Shown piece by piece: positions 22,995 through 31,547 of a DNA stretch of 64,000 nucleotides. The stretch lies in contig MKST01000011.1 in assembly GCA_001897355.1 (NCBI GenBank), positions 629,960 through 693,959 on the forward strand, given 5' to 3'. A model generated the notes under the pieces. That model was given only the letters and a program-made list of their open reading frames with translations. It did not search any database and was not told the origin of the DNA. Source of the stretch: Solirubrobacterales bacterium 67-14. Its GTDB lineage: Bacteria; Actinomycetota; Thermoleophilia; Solirubrobacterales; 70-9. The position numbers were made by a program, and so were the translations under genes. Within the stretch, counting starts at the first letter, position 1. Each line of letters begins with the position of its first letter.

Positions 22995-25450
22995 CGACGC
23001 TCCAGCCAGACCAGCATCGCCGGCAGCACCAGCGCGACGCCGGCCAGGGCTACGGCCAAGTCGACCACGGCGATCAGGCCGAAGTCACGCAGCATCGCGA
23101 CGTCGGAGGAGCCGAGCGCCGCGAACCCGGCGATCGCGGTCAGGCCGGAAGTCGCCACGGCGAGGCCGGTGCGGCCGTAGGTCTTCCGCAGGGCGCCGGC
23201 CAGGCTGGCCCCGGCCTCTCGCTCCTGGAAGTAGCGACCGGAGATGATCACGCCGAACTCGGTGGCGATCGCGGTGACCAGCACGGCGAGCACGGTCGAG
23301 AGCGGGTTGAGCGAAAGGTCGAGGGCGGCGACGATCAGGGCCGACCAGCCGCCGGCCACGACGATCGGGACCAGCGGGACCAGCACCCGGCGGGGCGAGC
23401 GGTAGGCCAGCAACAGGACCAGGGCGATCGCGACGATCCCGGCCGCGACCAGCAGGTAACGCGAATCGGCCAGTTCCTCGGCCGAGGAAGCGACCACGAC
23501 CGGGAGGCCGGTCACCTCGGCGCTCACGCCCGGGGGCGGTCCTTGGCCGCCGCGAGATTCGGCGACCGCCCTTTCCATGCGTTCGATCACGTCCTGTTGC
23601 CGGTCGACCGAACCGGCCCGGAGGGCGAAGGCGAGCTTCGCCTCGGTCGGGTCGCCCTCGCCGGTGAGACCGCCGGCGACCATCGCCTTGCGTTCGCTGG
23701 CCGGCAGGGACTCGAGCACGCCACGCACGTCCTTCGCGGTCAGCCCGCGGGCGGAAGGGTCGACGAAATCGGGGATCGCCGGGCCCGGGCAGAGCTCGGC
23801 CCCGACGCAGCTCGGGTTCTCTCCCCCGTACCCGGACTGTCGCAGGATCCGGTTCCGGACCCGCTCGGTCCAGGCGATCACGGCCGGCTCGGTCACATCA
23901 GGCGCCCGGACGATCAGGTCGATCTCGCCCGAGGTGCCGGTCGTGTCCTCGACCTCGAGCAGATCCTGGACCACCGGTGCCCGCGAAGGCAGGAGCTGGC
24001 CGATCTCGGTCCGGACCTGGGCCTGGGTGCTGACCGCCCAGCCGATCGCACCGAGCAGGATCGCCAACAGCAGCACCCGGCCCGGCGCGGCGATCGCGGT
24101 GGCCAGCATCGGCTTGACCAGCCGCTTCAGCCAGTTGATTGCCCGGCCCCGGCCCGGCCCCGGCCGTTCGCGCCCACGCAGCGCCAGCAGCGCGAATCCG
24201 GCCAGGAAGGTGAAAAGGAAGCAGACCAGCACCCCGCCGCCGAGCAGCAGCCCGAACTGGGAGACCAGCGGCAGGGAGGAAAACGCCAAGGCTCCGAAAC
24301 CGACCGCGGTGGCGATGCAGGCGGTGGCGATCATCGGCACTCCGAGGCTCGCCGCCTCACCGGCCGCCTCGGCGGCCGGCAGCTTCTCGGTCTCGTCGAA
24401 GCGGGCTTGGAGCTGGACCGCGTAGTCGACGGTGAGGCCGATCAGGATCGGCGCCGCCCCGAGCGAGGCGAGCGAGAACTCGCCGCCGCTGAGGCGCAGC
24501 AGGCCGGCCGCCACGGCAACCCCGCCGAGCGCGAGCCCGAGCGGCAGCAGCCGCCAGATCGAGCCGAAGGTGAGCATCAGCGCCAGGCTCATCAGGACGA
24601 CCGCGACCACGGCCAGGATCAGTACCCGGATCGGCAGCTCGTCGTTGAGGCCGTCGAAGACGACCGGGGAGCCGGAGACGACCATCTCCGACCCGCGCAG
24701 CTTGACCGAGGGGTCGGCGGTGGCGTCCTTGATCAGCGAGATCGCTTCCGACCGCTGGGCATCGGTCAGGTCGCTGCGCAGGCGGATCACGATCTGCGCG
24801 GCGTCAGGTGACGGGAAGAGGTAGTTGAGCTTCGGTTTCGGCCCGGCCTTGACCCCGCCCTCGCCGAAGACGACCCTCCGCACGAAGGCCCGGTCTTCGA
24901 GGCTGGGCGCTTCGGTGATGCCGTACTGCGAGATGATCTGGGCGGCTCGCGCGATCAGCCGGTTGCGCGCAGCCTGGCCGGCCGGCGTGTCGGGAAACGA
25001 TTGGAGCCGCTTGATCTGCCGGTTGTAGACCTCGGTGATCCCGGCCACGGCGCGGCCGAGGAAGGTGGCCGGGCCGGCGATCACCTCGGCCGGCTTCAGG
25101 TCGGTGATCTGGCGGCAGGTGCGGAACAGCTCCCCTCTCCCCCGCCTGATCCTTCCGGCCACGCAGGTCTCGAGCGTGGCCAGCCGGTTGAGGTTGTAGG
25201 CGCTGAGCGTATCTTCCAGTGGGCCCTTGACCAGGATCACGACCGGGTCGCTGCCGAATGACTGATCGGCCCGTGCGGTCTGTTTGTAGGCGGTCGAATC
25301 CCGGTCGAAGAAGGCGTCGGTGACCTTCTGGCTGCCCATGCCGCTGGCCGCCCAGATCGAGACCGCGGCCAGCAGCGCGGCGAGGACCAGCACCGGCCAG
25401 GGCCGGCGGGCCAGGGCCGAGGCGACACGACCGAACAACCGGCCGGACAT
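22991..25450 (-). CDS. MMPL/RND-family transporter
   Basis: 819 aa from ATG 25450. Classic two-half RND architecture: helix near residues 17-37, a large extracellular domain, a six-helix bundle (LPIRVLILAVVAVVLMSL onward) with GLTVDYAVQLQARFDE, then a second single helix, second extracellular domain and second bundle with ATEFGVIISGRYFQERE. The Asp and Glu residues in the G.TVDY and ATEFG helices are the expected proton-relay sites. Family members export lipids or hydrophobic small molecules (MmpL, HpnN). TGATG overlap with the ATPase gene. Placement directly after a YrbE/ATPase set links it to envelope lipid traffic. Confidence 0.85.
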   Translation of the reverse strand: MSGRLFGRVASALARRPWPVLVLAALLAAVSIWAASGMGSQKVTDAFFDRDSTAYKQTARADQSFGSDPVVILVKGPLEDTLSAYNLNRLATLETCVAGRIRRGRGELFRTCRQITDLKPAEVIAGPATFLGRAVAGITEVYNRQIKRLQSFPDTPAGQAARNRLIARAAQIISQYGITEAPSLEDRAFVRRVVFGEGGVKAGPKPKLNYLFPSPDAAQIVIRLRSDLTDAQRSEAISLIKDATADPSVKLRGSEMVVSGSPVVFDGLNDELPIRVLILAVVAVVLMSLALMLTFGSIWRLLPLGLALGGVAVAAGLLRLSGGEFSLASLGAAPILIGLTVDYAVQLQARFDETEKLPAAEAAGEAASLGVPMIATACIATAVGFGALAFSSLPLVSQFGLLLGGGVLVCFLFTFLAGFALLALRGRERPGPGRGRAINWLKRLVKPMLATAIAAPGRVLLLAILLGAIGWAVSTQAQVRTEIGQLLPSRAPVVQDLLEVEDTTGTSGEIDLIVRAPDVTEPAVIAWTERVRNRILRQSGYGGENPSCVGAELCPGPAIPDFVDPSARGLTAKDVRGVLESLPASERKAMVAGGLTGEGDPTEAKLAFALRAGSVDRQQDVIERMERAVAESRGGQGPPPGVSAEVTGLPVVVASSAEELADSRYLLVAAGIVAIALVLLLAYRSPRRVLVPLVPIVVAGGWSALIVAALDLSLNPLSTVLAVLVTAIATEFGVIISGRYFQEREAGASLAGALRKTYGRTGLAVATSGLTAIAGFAALGSSDVAMLRDFGLIAVVDLAVALAGVALVLPAMLVWLERR

Positions 25451-26568
25451 CAATCCATCGCGAGCGGGCCGACTACGTCAGCCTGCAGGAACTGGTGGAC
25501 GAACTCGTTGTCTGACTCGAAGAGTTCTTCCTTCGGGCCGCTTTCGACGATCCGTCCTTTCCAGAGCACGGCGATGAAGTCGGCGATCCGTCGGGCGGTC
25601 CCGAGGTCGTGGCTGATCACCATGTAACAGCCGCCGTTTTCGGCGTGGACTTCCTTGATCAGCTCGCAGAGCAGTGCCGTCCGAACCGGATCGAGGCCGG
25701 AATCCGGTTCGTCGAACATGACGATCTCCGGGTCGAGCACCAGCGCCCGGGCGAACCCGGCCCGTTTGCGCATGCCGCCCGAAAGCTCGTTCGGCATCTT
25801 GAAGTGCGCCTCGCCGAGGCCGACCTCGCGCAGACGGCGCGTACAGATCTCCTCGATCTCGTCCTCGCCCTTGTCGGTGTGCTGACGGAGCGGGAAGGCG
25901 ACGTTGTCATAGATGTTCATCGAGCCGAACAGGGCGCCGTCCTGGAACAGCAGGCCGAACTTCTTGCGCATCTCGAAGAGCTCGTCGTCGCTCAGCTCGG
26001 GGACCGAGTCCCCCTTGACGATGACGTCACCATGGTCCGGGTAGAGCAGGCCGACGATGTGCTTGATCAGCACGCTCTTGCCGGTGCCGGAGGGGCCGAG
26101 GACCATCGAGATCTGGTCGTCGGGCAGGCCGAGGTTGAGCCCGTTGAGGATGCGGGTGCGGCCGAACTGCTTGACCACGTCGACGATCTCGATCGCGTTG
26201 TTCTCGGTCTTCTGCTTGGGGCCGGTGTGCCACTTATAGGGGTCGTGGTCACCAGGGCCGACACCGGGGATGATGAAGTCCCGGCCCAGCACCGCGCCGT
26301 CGGAGGCGACGAAGCCGATGTCCTGCTCGGGTTCGTTGGTCACCGACGCCGAGACCGATTCGGCGACCTCGTCAGCAGCCTCCTCGTCGGCCAGCTCGGC
26401 TTCGCCTTCGCCGATCGCGTCGTCGGCGGCGGCCGCCTCGTCAGCGGCTTCCATCTCACCGGCGATCTCGGGCTCGCCGCTCTGCTCAACCGCGGCTTCG
26501 ACCTCGGGTGAGTTGATCGGGGTTTCGTCCGATCCCGGCGCGTCCGGGGTTTCTTCTGTATCGCTCAA
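25450..26568 (-). CDS. Mce/Mla-type ABC ATPase (MlaF-like) with acidic N-terminal extension
   Basis: 372 aa from TTG 26568, preferred because GGAGG lies about 8 nt upstream; an upstream start would overlap the permease. Residues 1-110 are very acidic (many Glu/Ala/Asp) and low complexity. The ATPase core follows: IEIVDVVKQFGRTRILNGL, Walker A GPSGTGKS, LLFQDGALFGSMNIYDNVAFPLRQHT, LSGGMRKRAGFARAL, Walker B IVMFDEPDSGLDPV. The FQDGALFGSM..YDNVAFPL signature is diagnostic for MlaF/Mkl ATPases of phospholipid/steroid transport. The acidic extension is not part of the usual family and may be a regulatory or docking segment. Confidence 0.88.
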   Translation of the reverse strand: MSDTEETPDAPGSDETPINSPEVEAAVEQSGEPEIAGEMEAADEAAAADDAIGEGEAELADEEAADEVAESVSASVTNEPEQDIGFVASDGAVLGRDFIIPGVGPGDHDPYKWHTGPKQKTENNAIEIVDVVKQFGRTRILNGLNLGLPDDQISMVLGPSGTGKSVLIKHIVGLLYPDHGDVIVKGDSVPELSDDELFEMRKKFGLLFQDGALFGSMNIYDNVAFPLRQHTDKGEDEIEEICTRRLREVGLGEAHFKMPNELSGGMRKRAGFARALVLDPEIVMFDEPDSGLDPVRTALLCELIKEVHAENGGCYMVISHDLGTARRIADFIAVLWKGRIVESGPKEELFESDNEFVHQFLQADVVGPLAMD

Positions 26569-26572
26569 GCTC

Positions 26573-27373
26573 TCACCCTCCAATTGGTGCTCTCGGGTTC
26601 GCACCCCAGAAAACCAGTGTTCCCAACATACCGATGATGTGCACCAGCACGATGTTCAGGACCATCGATTTCGCGGTCGCGGTCCCCACCCCGACCGGCC
26701 CGCCCGAAGCGGTGTAGCCGTAATAGCAGCCGACTAGGACGATGACCGTGGCCATCGTCATCGCCTTGATGATGCTGAATAAGACGTCAGGCGGGTTCTG
26801 GAACATCCAGAAGATCAGCTGATAGCCGCCCGAGGAAACGTCGCCGATCTGCTCGACCACCGCGATGTAGGAAGCGAGGAAGCCGACGCCGATCGCCGCC
26901 ATGTACATGAACGGCAGCGTGATCCAGGCGCCGAGCAGACGGGTCGCGGCGAGGAAGGTGACCGGCGGCACGCCCATCACCTCGAGCGCGTCGATCTCGT
27001 CCGAGATCCGCATCGCGCCGAGCTCGGCCACGATGCCGGTGCCGACCTTGGCCGACATCATGTAGCCGAAGGCATACGGGACGGCCTCGCGCAGGTCGCA
27101 CCAGGCGGCGAAGACGCCGGCGTAGGCGGGAGCGCCGACCGAGCGGTTGAAGTACGCGCCCTCGATGCCACAGGTCAGGCCGATCGTGAAGACCAGGCCG
27201 AAGATGACCGTGGTCGAACCGAGGATCAGGATGCCCGACTGGTTGAGCACCTCGCCGAAGTACTTGATCACCCGCCCGGAGAAGACCTGGCCGATGACGA
27301 CTCCGCAGAAGCGGACGATCTCGCCCATCGACTCGAGCCATGCACGGGGGACCTGTAGCCAGCCGCCGGCCAT
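26573..27373 (-). CDS. MlaE/YrbE-family permease (YrbE1B-like)
   Basis: 266 aa from ATG 27373, overlapping the upstream permease stop by one nucleotide (TGATG). About five to six membrane segments. GIEGAYFNRSVGAPAYAGVFAAWCDLREAVPYAFGYMMSAKVGTGIVAELGAMRISDEIDALEVMG contains the family core including the E.G..R.S.E.DAL coupling loop. The C-terminal GCYYGYTASGGPVGVGTATAKSMVLNIV is also diagnostic. It should pair with the neighbouring permease as a heterodimer, as in actinobacterial mce loci. Confidence 0.88.
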   Translation of the reverse strand: MAGGWLQVPRAWLESMGEIVRFCGVVIGQVFSGRVIKYFGEVLNQSGILILGSTTVIFGLVFTIGLTCGIEGAYFNRSVGAPAYAGVFAAWCDLREAVPYAFGYMMSAKVGTGIVAELGAMRISDEIDALEVMGVPPVTFLAATRLLGAWITLPFMYMAAIGVGFLASYIAVVEQIGDVSSGGYQLIFWMFQNPPDVLFSIIKAMTMATVIVLVGCYYGYTASGGPVGVGTATAKSMVLNIVLVHIIGMLGTLVFWGANPRAPIGG

Positions 27374-28179
27374 CACTTGATCGTCTGGATGTCGGGGTTG
27401 GTCGCGAGCATGGTCTGCGTGAACAGGTAGTTGAAGACGAAGACGCCGAGCAGGGCGATGACCACGGCCTCGTTGACGGCCCGGCCGACGCCGGCCGCGC
27501 CGCCGGTCGCGGTCATCCCCTTGTAGCAGCAGACGATCGCGATGATCGCGCCGAACAGGGTGCACTTGATGACCGAGGCGGCGAGCTCGGTGGTCGATGC
27601 GTTGGAGAAGAGCGAGGCGAAGAACCCGCCGAGCGGCTGCGAGTAGAGCAGCTCGGCCCCGATGCCGCCGGCGATGCCGAAGAGCAGCGCGTAGATGTCG
27701 AGCATGCCGGTGACCAGCATGAGGGCGAGGAAGCGGGGCACGACGAGGTTCTTGATCGGGTCGACGCCGAGCACCTGGAGGGCGTCGAGCTCCTCACGGA
27801 TCTTCCGGGCGCCGAGGTCGGCCGTGATCGCGGTGCCGGCCACGCCGGCGACGACGACGGCGGTCACGAAGGGGGCGAACTCGCGGATCGAGGCCAGCAC
27901 GAAGAAACCGCCGAGGCGGTCGAGCGCGCCGAAGAGCGAAAGGAAGTTCGCGGCCTGCAGGCCGGGGGCGCCGAAGCCGAAGGCGACGGTCGAGATCAGC
28001 ATCGGGAACCAGCAGAGCTGTAGGGCGAAGAGGAACTGCCCGATGAACTCGTTTCCGTACGGATAAGGGGGCTTGACCGCGGACAGGACAGTACGTCCGG
28101 TCAGGATCATCATTTCACCGGTTTCGGTGAAGAATTCCTTCGCGGGCTCGATCGCCTTTTGTGCGGTGTCTTTGACCAT
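27373..28179 (-). CDS. MlaE/YrbE-family permease (YrbE1A-like)
   Basis: 268 aa. Same fold as the following permease: AANFLSLFGALDRLGGFFVLASIREFAPFVTAVVVAGVAGTAITADLGARKIREELDALQVLG and CCYKGMTATGGAAGVGRAVNEAVV. It opens a six-gene operon (YrbE pair, ATPase, MMPL, redoxin, membrane protein), all with overlaps or near-contact. No Mce/MlaD substrate-binding genes accompany it. Divergent lipoprotein gene 136 nt upstream. Confidence 0.88.
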   Translation of the reverse strand: MVKDTAQKAIEPAKEFFTETGEMMILTGRTVLSAVKPPYPYGNEFIGQFLFALQLCWFPMLISTVAFGFGAPGLQAANFLSLFGALDRLGGFFVLASIREFAPFVTAVVVAGVAGTAITADLGARKIREELDALQVLGVDPIKNLVVPRFLALMLVTGMLDIYALLFGIAGGIGAELLYSQPLGGFFASLFSNASTTELAASVIKCTLFGAIIAIVCCYKGMTATGGAAGVGRAVNEAVVIALLGVFVFNYLFTQTMLATNPDIQTIK

Positions 28180-28314
28180 CTCTCCCGGGCACCGGCCTCG
28201 TCAACGATCCGCGGCCCGCCGTGGCGCGCAGTCTATGCGATACCTCGGCGTGTGTGACCGTCGCCACATGCGTGGTATGTTGCGGCCGACTTGAGGGGGA
28301 CCAGCCTGAGAACC

Positions 28315-29010
28315 ATGCCGCGAACCATCCTCACCGTCGGATTGCTCATCGCCGCGCTCTACGCCGTCGTTTTTGCCTACGGCTGCGGCGGCGACGATGA
28401 CGGTGGCCAGTTCGCGAACCAGCCCGCCGGAGACTTCCCCGTCGAGGTCACCAGCGCTTCGCTCAAACCCCGGCAGACGGTCGCCGACACCTACGAGATG
28501 ACGGTCGCCGTGAAGAACACCGGCGACGAGACGATCCCGCAGATCAACAGCGTGATCGACCTCCCCGACATGGATTCGACCCTCGCTTTCGCCTACGGCG
28601 ACAAGCAGCAGGGGCTGGCCATGAACCAGCGCCCGGTCTGGGTGGTCGAGGAAGGCTGGCCGAAGCTGGCCGGCACGGTCGGCCGCGGCGGCGCCACCAC
28701 CCCGGACAAGCGCACCTTCGCCTTCGGCAAGCTGAAGCCGGGCGCCACGGCCACCATGACCTGGAAGCTGGTCGCGGTGCGGCCCGGGCGTTACCTGCTC
28801 CGGTACACGATCGGGGCCGGTCTCGGGCCGGATACCAGGGCCGTGGACGCCAGCGGCGACGTCCCCTCCGGGGTGCTGCCGGTGCGGATCAGCAACTTCG
28901 CCCGGCTGACCGAGGTCAACGAGAAGGGCCAGGTCGTGCCGCTCAGCCGGGACAAGCAGGCCCAGGTCGAGGCCCAGCAGGAATCGGCCGACTCCGAGCT
29001 TTACCCCTGA
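28315..29010 (+). CDS. Secreted lipoprotein, beta-sandwich-like, unknown function
   Basis: 231 aa from ATG 28315. A signal helix ends in AYGCGG, a plausible lipobox. The mature part reads like an immunoglobulin-like domain with CARDB character: YEMTVAVKNTGDETIPQINSVIDLP and LKPGATATMTWKLVAVRPGRYLLRYTIGAGL. No enzymatic motif is seen. A possible promoter lies at about 28252-28281 (TGTGAC and TATGTT separated by 17 bp). It is divergent from the YrbE operon and 43 nt upstream of the sugar dehydrogenase pair. Confidence 0.6.
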   Translation: MPRTILTVGLLIAALYAVVFAYGCGGDDDGGQFANQPAGDFPVEVTSASLKPRQTVADTYEMTVAVKNTGDETIPQINSVIDLPDMDSTLAFAYGDKQQGLAMNQRPVWVVEEGWPKLAGTVGRGGATTPDKRTFAFGKLKPGATATMTWKLVAVRPGRYLLRYTIGAGLGPDTRAVDASGDVPSGVLPVRISNFARLTEVNEKGQVVPLSRDKQAQVEAQQESADSELYP

Positions 29011-29053
29011 GCCACTACGCAACTTGCCTGACCCGGCCGGTTTTCGGGTACCA

Positions 29054-30274
29054 ATGGGAATCATGGGCCGCCTTCTTCCAGCCACCGCGGCTGTTCTCGC
29101 CACCTTCGTCATGGCCTCGTCCTCGCTTGCCTGCGCCGACGGTGGTGGGCCGTCGTCTGACCGCGAGGTGACGACGGGACAGACCGGCGCCACCGCGGCG
29201 ACCGATGCGACCGCCAGCGCCAAGCGGCTCCGGGCGGTGCGGATCGCCCGGTTCGACCACCCGGTCGAGATCAAGCATGCCCCCGGCTATCCGCACCTGA
29301 TGTTCGTGGTCGAGCAGCCGGGCCGGATCATGGTCCTGCGTCGCGGCAGGAAGCTCGCCCGCCCCTTCCTCAACCTCAAGCCGCGCGTCGATTACGACGG
29401 GGCCGAACGCGGTCTGCTCTCGGTCGCCTTCCCGCCCGACTACCGCAAGAGCAAACGCTTCTACGTCTATTACGTCGACAACGCGGGCAACATCAGGGTG
29501 GTCGAGTACCGGCGGCGGACCGCGGTCCGGGCCCGGCCGAACTCGGCCCGGCCGGTGATCCGGATCGCCCACCCGACCAACGCGAACCACAACGGCGGCC
29601 GGCTCGGCTTCCTCGGCCATGACCTCTACTTCGGCACCGGAGACGGCGGCGGCGCGGGCGATGAGCCCGGCAACGCCCAGAACCTGAACTCGCTGCTCGG
29701 CAAGCTGATCCGGATCGACCCGCGCCGCAGCGGCGGCCATCCCTACAGCGTCCCGGCCGACAACCCGTTCGTCGGCCGGGCCGGCCGCGACGAGATCTTC
29801 GCCTACGGCCTGCGCAACCCCTTCCGCTGGTCCTTCGACCGGACCAGTTCGAAGAAGCAGGTGCGGCTCGCGATCGGCGACGTGGGCCAGGATTCCTTCG
29901 AGGAAATCGACTACCTGAACCTGAGCCGGGCCCGGGGCGGCAACTTCGGCTGGAACCGCTGGGAGGGCTTCACTCCCTACAAAGGTGGCGGCGAGGGCAC
30001 GATCAAGCCTTCGCTGGTCCTCCCCCATCCCCCGAACTGCTCGGTGATCGGCGGCCTGGTGGTCCGCGACCGCAGCCTGCCCGCCCTGCGTGGCCGCTAC
30101 GTGTTCACCGATTTCTGCAACGGGAAGATCCTCAGCTTCAAGCCGCACCTCGGACGGGCCGCCGGCCGACCGACGGGTCTCAGCATCCCCAGCGTCACTT
30201 CCTTCGGCGAGAGCCTGAAGGGCGCCCTCTTCGTGACCTCGCTGGACGGCGGCGTCTACCGGATCCGGCAATGA
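29054..30274 (+). CDS. PQQ-dependent sugar dehydrogenase-like protein (first of pair)
   Basis: 406 aa from ATG 29054 (ATG 29063 is possible). Signal peptide then a Thr/Ala-rich linker. The six-bladed propeller of the soluble glucose/aldose sugar dehydrogenase family is clear: FDHPVEIKHAPGYPHLMFVVEQPGRIMVL, ERGLLSVAFPPDY, the NANHNGGRLGF loop with the expected active-site His, GTGDGGGAGDEPGNAQNLNSLLGKLIRIDP, and GLRNPFRWSFD. Members oxidise sugars with PQQ outside the cytoplasm, though many actinobacterial ones are untested. Its stop overlaps the next paralogue by 4 nt. Confidence 0.85.
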   Translation: MGIMGRLLPATAAVLATFVMASSSLACADGGGPSSDREVTTGQTGATAATDATASAKRLRAVRIARFDHPVEIKHAPGYPHLMFVVEQPGRIMVLRRGRKLARPFLNLKPRVDYDGAERGLLSVAFPPDYRKSKRFYVYYVDNAGNIRVVEYRRRTAVRARPNSARPVIRIAHPTNANHNGGRLGFLGHDLYFGTGDGGGAGDEPGNAQNLNSLLGKLIRIDPRRSGGHPYSVPADNPFVGRAGRDEIFAYGLRNPFRWSFDRTSSKKQVRLAIGDVGQDSFEEIDYLNLSRARGGNFGWNRWEGFTPYKGGGEGTIKPSLVLPHPPNCSVIGGLVVRDRSLPALRGRYVFTDFCNGKILSFKPHLGRAAGRPTGLSIPSVTSFGESLKGALFVTSLDGGVYRIRQ

Positions 30275-31488
30275 GGAAGCCACACCTGGCGATTCTGCTC
30301 GGCTTCGCTCTGCTCGCTTCCGCTTTCGCCCCGGTCGCGGCCCCGGCGGCCCCGACCGCGAGCGCGGCGCCGAAGCTGGGCTACTTCAAGTTCGCGACGG
30401 CGAAGCAGCCGACCTCGCTCTCCTCGCCACCCGGCTACCCGCGGCTGCTCTTCGTGACCGAAAGGGCCGGCAAGGTCCGGGTCATGGCCCGCGGCAAGTG
30501 GAAGCGGCGGCCCTTGCTGAACCTGACCCGGAAAATCGATCCGCTGAAGATCGAGCGGGGCCTGCTCGGGCTCGCCTTTGCCCCTGACTTCCGCAAGACC
30601 GGGCGCTTCTACGTCGACTACACCGCCCGCAGCGGCAACTCGATCGTCGCCGAGTACCGGACCGTGCCCGGCAAGCCGACCGTCCTCAAGCGGAAGAGCC
30701 GCCGGCTGATCATGGAGATCCCCCGGGTCAACGACAACGGCAACCACAACGGCGGCCATCTCGCCTTTCACGGCAAGTTCCTCTACATCGCGGTCGGTGA
30801 CGGCTTCGACCCCGGCGATGCCGCGGACAATGCGCAGAGCCTGGAGAGCCTGCGGGGCAAGATCCTCCGGATCGACCCGCGGAAAGACAAGGCGACCGGG
30901 AAGCCCTACCGGATCCCCGCCGACAATCCCTTCGTCGGCCTGCCAGGCCGGGATGAGATCTTCGCCTACGGGCTCCGCAACCCGTTCACCTTCAGCTTCT
31001 TCGACTCCGGCGGCGAGGCGATGATGTCGATCGCCGACGTCGGCCAGTTCCGTTACGAAGAGCTCGACGTGCTGCCCTTCGACGAGGCCCGAGGCGCAAA
31101 CTTCGGGTGGAAGGGGTTCGAAGGCTTCGAGCCCTACAACTGCGGCGAGCTCTGCCCGAACGGCGCCGACCCGGTCGCGACGACCGGCCTGAAGTGGCCG
31201 CAGCTGGTCTATTCGCATGACGAAGGCTGCGCGATCCTCGGCGGCCTCAAGGTCACCGACCCGAAGCTGACCACGATCCGGGGGCGGCTCGTCTACGGCG
31301 ACTTCTGCAGCGGCCGGATTCGCACCGCCGCCCCGCACAGCCCGACGATGGCCGACGACCGGCCCGCCGGCTTCAAGCTCCCCGTCAAGAACGGGGTCAC
31401 GTTGCTGAACGGTTTCGGGACGGACGGCCGCGGCCGTCTCTTCGCCTTCAGCCACTACGGCGGCATCTACCGGATCATCCAGCGCTAG
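30271..31488 (+). CDS. PQQ-dependent sugar dehydrogenase-like protein (second of pair)
   Basis: 405 aa with an N-terminal signal rich in Ala/Pro. Same propeller family: ERGLLGLAFAPDFRKTGRFYV, NDNGNHNGGHLAFHGKFLYIAVGDG, DNAQSLESLRGKILRIDPRKD, GLRNPFTFSF. Compared with its neighbour it has an extra Cys-containing insertion (YNCGELCPNGADP), probably a disulfide loop. The pair arose by tandem duplication and is translationally coupled through ATGA. No PQQ biosynthesis genes are present in the window. Confidence 0.85.
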   Translation: MRKPHLAILLGFALLASAFAPVAAPAAPTASAAPKLGYFKFATAKQPTSLSSPPGYPRLLFVTERAGKVRVMARGKWKRRPLLNLTRKIDPLKIERGLLGLAFAPDFRKTGRFYVDYTARSGNSIVAEYRTVPGKPTVLKRKSRRLIMEIPRVNDNGNHNGGHLAFHGKFLYIAVGDGFDPGDAADNAQSLESLRGKILRIDPRKDKATGKPYRIPADNPFVGLPGRDEIFAYGLRNPFTFSFFDSGGEAMMSIADVGQFRYEELDVLPFDEARGANFGWKGFEGFEPYNCGELCPNGADPVATTGLKWPQLVYSHDEGCAILGGLKVTDPKLTTIRGRLVYGDFCSGRIRTAAPHSPTMADDRPAGFKLPVKNGVTLLNGFGTDGRGRLFAFSHYGGIYRIIQR

Positions 31489-31510
31489 ATCGGATCGTCC
31501 AGCGCTAACC
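31471..31510 (+). repeat. Tandem 20-bp duplication at the end of the second dehydrogenase gene
   Basis: CGGATCATCCAGCGCTAGAT (31471-31490) is followed immediately by CGGATCGTCCAGCGCTAACC (31491-31510). The first 17 bases match at 16 positions. The first unit encodes the last codons and TAG stop; the second lies after the stop, so it looks like a recent slippage or segmental duplication. Confidence 0.7.
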
Positions 31511-31547
31511 TCTAGCGAGAGGGCAAACGAGAGAACCGGAGCAGCGA

